Both the position numbers and the translations under genes were made by a program. Below, in pieces: positions 1 through 6,150 of a DNA stretch of 8,385 bases. Below the pieces are notes generated by a model that worked only from the letters and a program-made list of their open reading frames with translations, did no database searches and was not told where the DNA came from. Numbering within the stretch: the first letter of the stretch is position 1; each line of letters begins with the position of its first letter. This DNA comes from Verrucomicrobiales bacterium (GTDB lineage Bacteria; Verrucomicrobiota; Verrucomicrobiia; Verrucomicrobiales; Akkermansiaceae): assembly GCA_003483645.1 (NCBI GenBank), contig DMYM01000135.1, positions 1-8,385 on the forward strand, written 5' to 3'.

Positions 1-621
1 GCCGGCCTTGGCGGGCCAGCCACGGTGGCGACCAAGCCGGCCCCGGTCATTCCGGCCCGTTCGAGCCAGTTACTGCCGGCCGATGTGCGCGCCGAGCGCG
101 TGGCCAGGCGCAAGAAGCAGCAGATCGTGATTGCCTCGGCCGCGGCGGTAGTCGTCTATCTGGGGGTGATAGGTATCCTGTGGAACAGCCTTGCGAAGGC
201 CAGGAAGAATGCAGACAAGGCTCTTGTGGAATACACCCCGTTTGCAGACGTCCACGAAGACGGGATGCGGCATGAGCAGAAGTGGAGAGAGCTCCAACCG
301 GTGGTGGAACAGGATCACAACACGGTGGAACTGCTCTATCATTGCATGAGGGCCCGGGGGGGCGAAGAAGGGGTGCGCCTTGACCGCGCTGATATTTCCA
401 ACCAGCTCCAGGTGGACTCTGAAGGCGAGTTGACCCTTATTCGGAGCATCCGACTCCAGGGCAAATCCGATGAACTGGGGCAGGCCACGGCCTTTGACGA
501 GGCCCTCAAGGGGGAGAGGGGACTGAACGACTACCAGTGGACCACGCCGCCGCCCCAGGCCAAGGGAGACAAGTGGTCCTTTCAGTATGAAGCAAGACTC
601 AGGGGGCCGGAGGAACAGTAA
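1..621 (+). CDS. PilN/GspL-like inner-membrane pilus/secretion assembly protein, 5' end cut by window (possible PilM-PilN fusion tail)
   Basis: The reading frame is open from the first base to TAA at 619-621, so the gene probably starts outside the window. A GTG at 25 could serve as a start, but no good Shine-Dalgarno sequence precedes it. Counting from base 1, the visible part has an Ala/Pro-rich linker (residues 1-22), the motif QLLPADVR (23-30), a basic stretch ARRKKQQ, one transmembrane helix (about 42-60) and a periplasmic domain of about 145 residues starting with a helical segment. A basic LLP-type motif just before a single membrane helix is characteristic of PilN, and the GspL C-terminal half has the same topology. 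In such systems the protein joins cytoplasmic PilM to periplasmic PilO. The Ala/Pro linker before the LLP motif suggests fusion to an upstream PilM/FtsA-like domain, which cannot be seen here. The stop is 2 bases before the next gene, implying translational coupling. Family assignment rests on topology, motif and neighbours, not on strong sequence identity. Confidence 0.65.
   Translation, partial: AGLGGPATVATKPAPVIPARSSQLLPADVRAERVARRKKQQIVIASAAAVVVYLGVIGILWNSLAKARKNADKALVEYTPFADVHEDGMRHEQKWRELQPVVEQDHNTVELLYHCMRARGGEEGVRLDRADISNQLQVDSEGELTLIRSIRLQGKSDELGQATAFDEALKGERGLNDYQWTTPPPQAKGDKWSFQYEARLRGPEEQ
609..613 (+). promoter_or_regulatory. Shine-Dalgarno GGAGG for the PilO/GspM-like gene
   Basis: GGAGG lies inside the last codons of the preceding gene, 10 bases before the ATG at 624. 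It fixes that ATG as the start and supports coupled translation across the 2-base gap. It is the clearest ribosome binding site in the window; the next three plus-strand genes have none that is recognisable. Confidence 0.6.
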
Positions 622-623
622 GG

Positions 624-1181
624 ATGAGTGATCGAGAAAAAAAACTGATTATCCTCGTGGGAATCCTCGTGTTCGTGGTTCTGAACCTCGGAGCCTACCA
701 GGTGTGGTACGCGCCCAGGAAAAAGGAAGCGGTGAACGATGAGGAGAAATTTGTCATAATGAAAGGCGAGGCCATGGCCGCGATGGATGCCCAGGATTTC
801 AAGCGAGCCGAGATCGAGTGGCTTGAACGCAATGAGCAGAAGCAGATAAAGAGCCCGCAGAAAGCCCTTGCAGACCTGGAGGCGTTGGCCAACCGGGAGG
901 CGAAGCGGCGGGGTCTGACCGTGAAGCGGGTCAAACCCATGACCGGGATCGAGGGCGAGAAGCTCGAATTTTCCCGTGCTCGATTGGAAATTGAAGTGAG
1001 CGGACGGGAGCAGGTTCTTTTCCAGTGGATCGACCGCCTGAATTCTCCCTCGGAACTGCGGACCGCCACCAGTCTGCGAATCAATCCCAAGAAGGATGAT
1101 GATACCCAGGTCGACTGCGCGGTGGTGCTTGAGCAGTGGTTCGTTCCCGAGGGAAGAGATGAAGCCGAGAGCACTACCTGA
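624..1181 (+). CDS. PilO/GspM-like single-pass inner-membrane protein (Amuc_1100-like position)
   Basis: This 185-residue protein has a short charged cytoplasmic start (MSDREKK), one transmembrane helix (about 8-27), a charged helical segment likely to form a coiled coil (about 31-98), and a C-terminal domain (about 99-173) with alternating strands and helices. Its pattern is a strand around LTVKRVKP, strand RARLEIEVSG, helix EQVLFQWIDRLN, and strands TATSLRIN and CAVVLEQWFV. That is the ferredoxin-like layout of PilO and GspM, which dimerise with PilN/GspL in the periplasm and help position the secretin above the inner-membrane platform. In Akkermansia the equivalent position beside a secretin gene is held by Amuc_1100, a longer protein compared with PilO/GspM folds. 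The start is set by a GGAGG 10 bases upstream. Fold and position support the call; direct sequence similarity was not tested. Confidence 0.65.
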   Translation: MSDREKKLIILVGILVFVVLNLGAYQVWYAPRKKEAVNDEEKFVIMKGEAMAAMDAQDFKRAEIEWLERNEQKQIKSPQKALADLEALANREAKRRGLTVKRVKPMTGIEGEKLEFSRARLEIEVSGREQVLFQWIDRLNSPSELRTATSLRINPKKDDDTQVDCAVVLEQWFVPEGRDEAESTT

Positions 1182-1206
1182 AGCCCCCTCCAACCAGATT
1201 TAAGCC

Positions 1207-1803
1207 ATGATGAAACCCCTCCAATTCCTGACCGTCCCTTGCGCCGCCTCCCTGTTCGCGGTTGCAGTGCTCCCGGCATTCTCCGAGGTTCCCACCAAGA
1301 CGCCGCTGGCCCGCTACAGTGAACTGTGGACCAAGTCCGCCTTCACCGTGCCTCCGCCGCCGCCGGAGGTGGAGGCGGAAGAGGACAATCCCCTCGATGA
1401 CTACACCCTGGCCGGAACCTGCGAGGTGAAAGGAGGCTGGTTCGTGGTCCTGATCAACAAGAAGGAACGCGACAAGCGCATCCGTCTGCGTCCGGAAGAA
1501 GAGAACGACCAGGGTTTCGAGGTGGTGAATGTGGACCGGGGCAAGGGCTTCATGGATACCAAGGTCGAGATCAAGAATCGCAGTGGCAAGATCGGCACGG
1601 TGGAGTATGACAAGAAGTTCATCGTGCTCAAGAAGGCCACTCCGAGGGCTCCCGTAGGCAGAAAGCCGACCACGAAGAAACCGACCACGAAGCCGGGACA
1701 ACGTCCCTCGAGCAGTCGCGGTCCAACCCGCCCATCATCGAAGCCTTCGCCCTCCGCCGGCAACCCGCGCGTCCGCCGCATTCCCAATCCTCCCAGCCGC
1801 TAG
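1207..1803 (+). CDS. Exported small beta-domain protein, possible PilP/GspC-like periplasmic linker (Amuc_1099-like position)
   Basis: This 198-residue protein opens with a signal peptide: a hydrophobic core around residues 5-24 and a plausible cleavage site after AFS at residue 26. Next come a short segment with KSAFTVPPPPPE (44-55) and an acidic linker. A compact beta-rich domain (about 65-142) follows, starting DYTLAGTCEVKGGWFVVLIN. The C-terminal tail (about 144-198) is rich in Pro, Thr, Ser, Lys and Arg and predicted disordered. A small beta domain in a protein encoded just before the secretin is what PilP and the GspC homology region look like; these bind the secretin N0 domain. A basic Pro/Thr tail could contact envelope polymers, but that is a guess. 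Two adjacent ATGs (1207, 1210) are possible starts and neither has a Shine-Dalgarno sequence. The gene lies 25 bases after its upstream neighbour and 31 before the secretin. The exact family is uncertain. Confidence 0.55.
   Translation: MMKPLQFLTVPCAASLFAVAVLPAFSEVPTKTPLARYSELWTKSAFTVPPPPPEVEAEEDNPLDDYTLAGTCEVKGGWFVVLINKKERDKRIRLRPEEENDQGFEVVNVDRGKGFMDTKVEIKNRSGKIGTVEYDKKFIVLKKATPRAPVGRKPTTKKPTTKPGQRPSSSRGPTRPSSKPSPSAGNPRVRRIPNPPSR
1663..1692 (+). repeat. 15-bp tandem duplication in the tail of the PilP/GspC-like gene
   Basis: Two adjacent 15-base units (1663-1677 and 1678-1692) differ by one base (AAG versus AAA at the third position). Each encodes KPTTK. The unit is in frame, so copy number changes would only lengthen or shorten the basic tail. 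Confidence 0.75.
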
Positions 1804-1834
1804 AGGCTCCATCAACTTTTACGACTTCAGATCA

Positions 1835-4534
1835 ATGAGACCAACGACTGCATTCTGCCTCCTGCTCACCCTCGTGCTGCCTCTGGCCGCCCAGGACAAC
1901 CAGGCTCCCGCGCCTGGGAAACCTCCCGCCCCGGCCCCTCCGGCGCCCGCGGAGAATCCTGCGGCCCCTCCGGCGCCCGCGGAGGACCCTGCGGCCCCTC
2001 CGGAGAATCCTGCTGCGCCCGCTCCGGCGCCTCCGGAGAATCCTGCGGCCCCGGCGGAGAACCCTGCTGCGCCCCCGGCGCCTCCGGAGAATCCTGCCAA
2101 CCCTGCAGGTCCGCCCGCCCCGGCTCCGGTGCCTGCACCTCCTGGACTGGTTCCCCCGGTGCCCGGCGATAATCCTGCCAACCCTGACCCGCAGGATCCT
2201 GTTCCCGGGCGCGCTCTCGTGGCCGGACCCAACGCCCCGGATCCAAATCTGCCAGCCCAGTTAAATGCCGCCAACCTTAACGGGCAGGATATCGCGGACC
2301 TCTACCACACCTACACGGGCAAGAAGGTCCTGGTGAGCCAGGAAGCCTCCGCAGCGGAAGTCTCCTTTATTGTGCCGGGACAGATGACCTATGCCGAAGC
2401 CGCCACGGTGATTGAGAAACGCCTTGTGATGGAAGGCCTGGAGATCATTCCCGACGATGACGATCCGAGCTTTGTGAAACTGGTCCTCGCCAACTCCCAG
2501 ACCAGCGGTCCAAAGCCCCTGGGTCCTCCGGTGGGTGACGACATTGACGATCTGGAGAACCAGGTTTCTGCCGATGGCTTCGTGACCTACGTGATGGCCC
2601 TGCAGTATCTCAAACCCGACGACGCGTTGCGCGCTTTCCAGTCGGTGGTGCAGCAGTTTGGTTCAGCCGGGACGGTAGCGGCTATTCCAAATGCCGGATC
2701 GGTGGTGATCTCTGGTAATCTGCCCCTCGTGCGCATGCTGGTGGAACTGAAGGATCGGATCGACGTTCCCTCCGCGCAGGTAGGAACCAAGTTCGTGGAG
2801 GTGACCTACGCCGATGTGGAGGATCTGGCCACCCGTCTCAATGAGATCTTCAACAACCAGCGGCAGACTAATGCCACGGCCGGGGTGCGACGGAGCACGA
2901 CGCCGGCCAACACCGGCAATCCGGCTGCGCCCCCGCTGCCAAACGCCCCCGCGGCCGCGAATGCCGCCAATGCCGCCAAGGTCGCCGGAGGAGCCTCATC
3001 ATCCGGGGAGGATACTCCCATCAATATTATTGCGCAGCCACGGACGAGTCGCATCTTCCTGATGGGGCGCCCCGTGGACATCATTTTCGTGGAAGGTCTC
3101 ATCGCGGACTTTGATGCGCCCAGTTCCAAGCGGAACTTCCTGCGCGTGAAGCTGCGCTACCTGCCGGTGACCGAGTTCATCCCGGTGGCGGCGGATGCGC
3201 TGGAGCGTACTCTGGAAACTTCTGCCAGCGGGGGAGGGGGAAGCTCTCGTCGCAGTCCCACGGGCGTGACCGGGCGGACAAGCGGCACGAGCAGTCGCAC
3301 CGGTTCGAGCACAACCGGCCGCACCAGCTTTGGAACGGGCGGAACGGGTGGAACCGGCGGTGGTTCGCGGGCGCAGCTTGCCCAGCAGAACATCCAGACC
3401 GCACCCGAGTCGATCCTTATCGGCAAGACCCTGCTGGTGGGTGACAACATTTCCAACAGCGTCGTGGTGAATGGCCCGCCGCACCATATCGAGATCGTGC
3501 AGTCTCTCGTGAATGAACTGGACCAACCGTCGGAACAGGTGGCCATCACGGCGGTCTTTGCCCGCTACGACCTCGGGAAGGACCGGAGCTTCGGAGTGGA
3601 CCTGGCCAGGTTGCTTGGCGGTGACAATGACTTCAGAGGGGCCGTGCAGAACCGTAATGGCGTGCCCTCCGTGATCGATCCCGACACCCTGCTCGACTTC
3701 AATTCACTGCTGGGAGCGCCAGGTGCTGCGGCCGGCGGCCTTTCGGCCTATGCCGTGATCGGAGACAACTTCGGGGTGTTCGTGAATGCGCTGGAGACGA
3801 ACCGGAACTTCACGGCCATTTCGCGGCCTACGATCTTCACCACCAACAACGGGGTTGCGCGGATCAGTTCCGGATCGCGGATCGCGGTGCCCACCAGCAC
3901 CTTTCAGGGGGGGACGCAGACAGGATTTTCCACCAACGTGGAGTTTCGCGATATCGTGCTCGAACTGGAAGTGCGGCCGCTGGTGAACTCCGAAGACGAG
4001 GTCACTCTCGAAATTTCCCTGGTAAGGGACAATATCGGGGATAACCGTGCCATCCAGGGATTCGGGGAAGTGCCCGACATCGATACCGACGAGATCTCGA
4101 CCCGGGTGACCGTGCCCAACCGTTCGACCATCGTGCTGGGCGGGCTCATCACCGAGTCGGATACGCGGACCGGCTCGGGAATGCCCTTCCTGAGTTCCAT
4201 CCCCTTCCTTGGCAAGTTCCTGGGGGTCAACAGCAAGGACATCCAGCGGGAGGAGTTGGTCATTCTCATTCATCCCTCCATCCTGAATAGCCAAACGGAG
4301 CTGAAGCGTTACCAACAGGATTACGATGCAGGAAGTGATGTTGCTCCACGGGCCCGGGCCTCGGTCGGGCAGGGAGTCCTGCCCCCGCGAGGGGCCCTGC
4401 AGTCCAATCAGGCTGATAACCCGAATGCGGGGGCGGGCCAGGCTGTCCCGGTGCAGGAAACCTCGAAGGCCTCCCGTGGTTCGCTCATGACTTCTCCGGT
4501 CCACCGTGCCATGCGCAAGAAGCAGGGCCGCTAG
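1835..4534 (+). CDS. Outer-membrane secretin of the GspD/PilQ superfamily (Amuc_1098-like)
   Basis: This 899-residue protein should form the multimeric outer-membrane channel of the type IV pilus / type II secretion-like system encoded upstream. It has a signal peptide (1-19), then a Pro/Ala/Glu/Asn repeat region (about 22-135). N domains follow: an N0/STN-like domain (about 141-219) and three KH-like modules at about 248-311, 316-428 and 434-565. The third is broken by an Ala/Asn/Pro insertion (about 343-392) and the last by a Gly/Ser/Thr/Arg insertion (about 463-515). The secretin core (about 567-816) shows AISRPTIFTTNNGVARISSG, RDIVLELEVRPLV, VPNRSTIVLGGLI, the hallmark MPFLSSIPFLGKFLG (783-797, family form VPxLGDIPxLGxLF) and EELVILIHPSIL. 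A tail of about 80 residues ends in the basic RAMRKKQGR. No lipobox is present. The ATG at 1835 begins the signal peptide and has no Shine-Dalgarno sequence. The repeats make the protein longer than many GspD/PilQ proteins. Family call is firm; whether the system exports proteins or pili cannot be told here. Confidence 0.95.
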   Translation: MRPTTAFCLLLTLVLPLAAQDNQAPAPGKPPAPAPPAPAENPAAPPAPAEDPAAPPENPAAPAPAPPENPAAPAENPAAPPAPPENPANPAGPPAPAPVPAPPGLVPPVPGDNPANPDPQDPVPGRALVAGPNAPDPNLPAQLNAANLNGQDIADLYHTYTGKKVLVSQEASAAEVSFIVPGQMTYAEAATVIEKRLVMEGLEIIPDDDDPSFVKLVLANSQTSGPKPLGPPVGDDIDDLENQVSADGFVTYVMALQYLKPDDALRAFQSVVQQFGSAGTVAAIPNAGSVVISGNLPLVRMLVELKDRIDVPSAQVGTKFVEVTYADVEDLATRLNEIFNNQRQTNATAGVRRSTTPANTGNPAAPPLPNAPAAANAANAAKVAGGASSSGEDTPINIIAQPRTSRIFLMGRPVDIIFVEGLIADFDAPSSKRNFLRVKLRYLPVTEFIPVAADALERTLETSASGGGGSSRRSPTGVTGRTSGTSSRTGSSTTGRTSFGTGGTGGTGGGSRAQLAQQNIQTAPESILIGKTLLVGDNISNSVVVNGPPHHIEIVQSLVNELDQPSEQVAITAVFARYDLGKDRSFGVDLARLLGGDNDFRGAVQNRNGVPSVIDPDTLLDFNSLLGAPGAAAGGLSAYAVIGDNFGVFVNALETNRNFTAISRPTIFTTNNGVARISSGSRIAVPTSTFQGGTQTGFSTNVEFRDIVLELEVRPLVNSEDEVTLEISLVRDNIGDNRAIQGFGEVPDIDTDEISTRVTVPNRSTIVLGGLITESDTRTGSGMPFLSSIPFLGKFLGVNSKDIQREELVILIHPSILNSQTELKRYQQDYDAGSDVAPRARASVGQGVLPPRGALQSNQADNPNAGAGQAVPVQETSKASRGSLMTSPVHRAMRKKQGR
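1932..2012 (+). repeat. 30-bp tandem repeat in the Pro/Ala-rich region of the secretin
   Basis: Units at 1932-1961 and 1962-1991 match at 28 of 30 bases. A third unit (1992-2012) is the same sequence with 9 bases missing, which keeps the frame. Looser copies of the GAGAATCCTGC-type segment continue to about 2110. The repeat encodes blocks such as APPAPAENPA, with ENPA or EDPA recurring. It is a likely site of length variation by slippage or recombination. Confidence 0.85.
2954..2980 (+). repeat. 9-bp tandem repeat (three units) in the Ala/Asn insertion of the secretin
   Basis: Three adjacent 9-base units of the form GCCGCCAAT (2954-2962, 2963-2971, 2972-2980, each near identical) encode AAN, AAN and AAK. 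They sit in a low-complexity insertion inside the third periplasmic N domain. Confidence 0.7.
3332..3358 (+). repeat. 9-bp tandem repeat (three units) in the Gly/Thr insertion of the secretin
   Basis: Units GGAACGGGC, GGAACGGGT and GGAACCGGC follow each other and encode GTG three times. They belong to the Gly/Ser/Thr/Arg-rich loop inserted in the last N domain just before the secretin core. In related secretins this position often holds a flexible loop. Confidence 0.75.
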
Positions 4535-4658
4535 CAGGAAACAGAACAGAATCACTGGTGCGTTCGACTGAGCGGGCCTATTTTCCCCGTGCCAACCGGG
4601 CGCTTGCCATGTCGGGCGGAAGCCGCTTCATTAGCGCCCCACGCAAAATCCCACCGTC
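4535..4658 (+). other. 124-base intergenic gap, possible weak promoter for the TPR gene
   Basis: The gap is four to five times longer than those within the secretin cluster and holds no ORF and no clear terminator hairpin. A TTGCCA at 4604-4609 followed 17 bases later by TTCATT (4627-4632) loosely resembles a sigma-70 promoter, but the match is poor. The TPR gene may therefore have its own transcript or be read through from the secretin operon. Confidence 0.2.
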
Positions 4659-6056
4659 ATGGTCGAAGAATCCATTGAAGAATCAAGCCCCACCGAAATC
4701 GGAATTGAAGGCCTTCCCAAGAACCTGAGTGATCTTGTTCTCAAAGCGGATGCCGCCATTGGACAGAACAACCTGGGCTATGCCGTGAAGTTACTGATCT
4801 CCGTGCTCAAGATGGAGCCCGGATTCATCGATGGTCGCAAGAAATTGCGTGCCGCGGAGATGAAGATCGCCGGCCCGCCCAAGAAGAAGGGGCTCTTCAG
4901 AGGAGGGGGTGCCGGGAAATTGAAGGGCAAGGCCAGGAAGGATCCAGTCGGGGTCATCGATGACATTGAGAAAGAACTGGAGAAGGATCCCTACAACGCT
5001 TCGCTCAATGAGTTGCTCCACGACGTGGCCTTCAGCGTCAACATGCTGGATACTGCCGCCTTCGCGCTTGAGACCATCCGGAGGGCCACGCCGGACAACA
5101 CCAAGCTCCTGCACAAACTTGCTCAGTTTTACGAGAATCGTGACATGCCGGAAGAGGCAGCCGGGGTCTACAGGGACATCGTCAAGGCGGACCAGACCGA
5201 TACCGATGCGGTCAAGGGCGAGAAGGACATGACCGCGAGGGCCTCCATGGCGCGCAGTCAGGATTCTTCCGGGGCCTTCGTGATGAAGGATGATGAGGAG
5301 GCTCTCGCCCTTGAGAAGGCCTCCCGGTCTGCCATGACCCAGGATCAGCTTGAGGAGAAGCGTGACCAGCTCGTCCTCCAGTACAACGAGGACGTTAACA
5401 ATTTCGATGTGGCCAAGAAGTTGTCTGCCATTTACGAGCAGATGGAAGACTGGGCGATGGCGCAACAGATGTATGAGTGGGCCTACACCCTCTCGGCGGG
5501 AGATGCGGCCCTCAAGATGAAGGTCAACAACATGAAAGACCGTGCCGGGGAAGAGGAGATCAGAAGTCTTGAGATCCGGGTGTCGGAGAATCCTGACGAC
5601 GAGGAAGCTCATGCCGCTCTGGAAGAGTTTCAACAGACGAGGGCGGTCGCTCAGGTGGAGGAGCGCCGGAAGCGGGTGAAACAGAACCCGACTGATCCCC
5701 AGCTTCGCTATGACCTTGGCCAGGCGCTCTACCATGCGAGGGAATACAGCGATGCCATTCCGCACCTTCAGCAGGCCACCCGGAACCCTCATATTCGCAC
5801 CAGGGTGCTCCTGCTCCTGGGGCGCACCTTCGATGCCAAGGGGATGAGAGACATGGCCATCAAGCAGCTCTCGGACGCCAATGCTGAATTGACAGTGATG
5901 GACAAGATCAAGAAGGAGGTTCTCTATGAACTCGGTCTCATCCATGAGAAGGTGGAGAGCAAGGATGAGGCGCTCGACTGCTTCAAGCAGATCTACGAGG
6001 TGGACTACGGTTACCGGGACGTCGCCCAGCGGGTGGAATCCTCCTACGCCGGGTAG
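4659..6056 (+). CDS. Cytoplasmic tetratricopeptide-repeat protein
   Basis: This 465-residue protein has no signal peptide and no membrane helix. Helix-pair repeats of TPR type are visible at about 24-57 (LGYAVKLLISVLKMEPG), 114-180 (LHKLAQFYENRDMPEEAAGVYRDI is the best single unit), 250-283 (KKLSAIYEQMEDWAMAQQMY), 346-380 (LRYDLGQALYHAREYSDAIP) and 381-455 (including ELGLIHEKVESKDEALDCFK). A basic Gly/Lys-rich linker (about 73-95, with PPKKKGLFRGG) separates the first repeat from the rest, and a charged stretch (about 205-245) splits the middle. TPR proteins act as scaffolds for protein-protein contacts, and some (PilF/PilW, Tgl) serve secretin assembly. Those are exported lipoproteins, however, and this one appears cytoplasmic, so a role with the secretin is only suggested by position. 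The ATG at 4659 has no Shine-Dalgarno sequence; the repeat structure starts soon after it. Specific function unknown. Confidence 0.85.
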   Translation: MVEESIEESSPTEIGIEGLPKNLSDLVLKADAAIGQNNLGYAVKLLISVLKMEPGFIDGRKKLRAAEMKIAGPPKKKGLFRGGGAGKLKGKARKDPVGVIDDIEKELEKDPYNASLNELLHDVAFSVNMLDTAAFALETIRRATPDNTKLLHKLAQFYENRDMPEEAAGVYRDIVKADQTDTDAVKGEKDMTARASMARSQDSSGAFVMKDDEEALALEKASRSAMTQDQLEEKRDQLVLQYNEDVNNFDVAKKLSAIYEQMEDWAMAQQMYEWAYTLSAGDAALKMKVNNMKDRAGEEEIRSLEIRVSENPDDEEAHAALEEFQQTRAVAQVEERRKRVKQNPTDPQLRYDLGQALYHAREYSDAIPHLQQATRNPHIRTRVLLLLGRTFDAKGMRDMAIKQLSDANAELTVMDKIKKEVLYELGLIHEKVESKDEALDCFKQIYEVDYGYRDVAQRVESSYAG

Positions 6057-6083
6057 GAAATCTTGCCGTGGTGGAGCCGGAAG

Positions 6084-6122
6084 GTCCGGTCATTCAGGCG
6101 CTGTGATCATTGGCAGCCGGAC
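6084..6122. other. Weak inverted repeat between the convergent TPR and NUDIX genes
   Basis: GTCCGG (6084-6089) can pair with CCGGAC (6117-6122), extendable by a couple of A-T pairs if one base bulges out, with a loop of 27 bases. It sits where a shared terminator would be expected, but there is no T tract on either strand. The surrounding 94 bases hold no gene. A terminator role is a weak guess. Confidence 0.2.
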
Positions 6123-6150
6123 TTGCCGGACTGCGGGGATGGGGCAGCGA

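Noticed and set aside
582..1193. 203-codon minus-strand frame opposite the PilO/GspM-like gene
   Set aside because: The plus-strand gene has a ribosome binding site, a membrane helix and a domain layout that fits the operon; the antisense frame has none of these.
1932..2110. Possible CRISPR-like array from the regular repeats
   Set aside because: The repeats are adjacent, in frame and without spacers. They encode the Pro/Ala region of the secretin.
1819..2274. Gly/Ala-rich 151-codon minus-strand frame resembling a PE-PGRS or collagen-like protein
   Set aside because: It is the complement of the Pro/Ala repeat of the secretin; the repetitive DNA keeps every frame open.
3704..4555. 283-codon open frame on the minus strand opposite the secretin core
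   Set aside because: The plus strand carries unmistakable secretin motifs here. The antisense translation has no family features.
4791..5945. 384-codon open frame on the minus strand opposite the TPR gene
   Set aside because: It mirrors the TPR gene, whose protein has clear helical repeats. The antisense product has no recognisable domain and arises from high GC and codon bias.
6057..6150. Strong bidirectional terminator between the convergent genes
   Set aside because: Only a short bulged stem with a large loop and no T tract could be found, so it is listed only as a weak inverted repeat.
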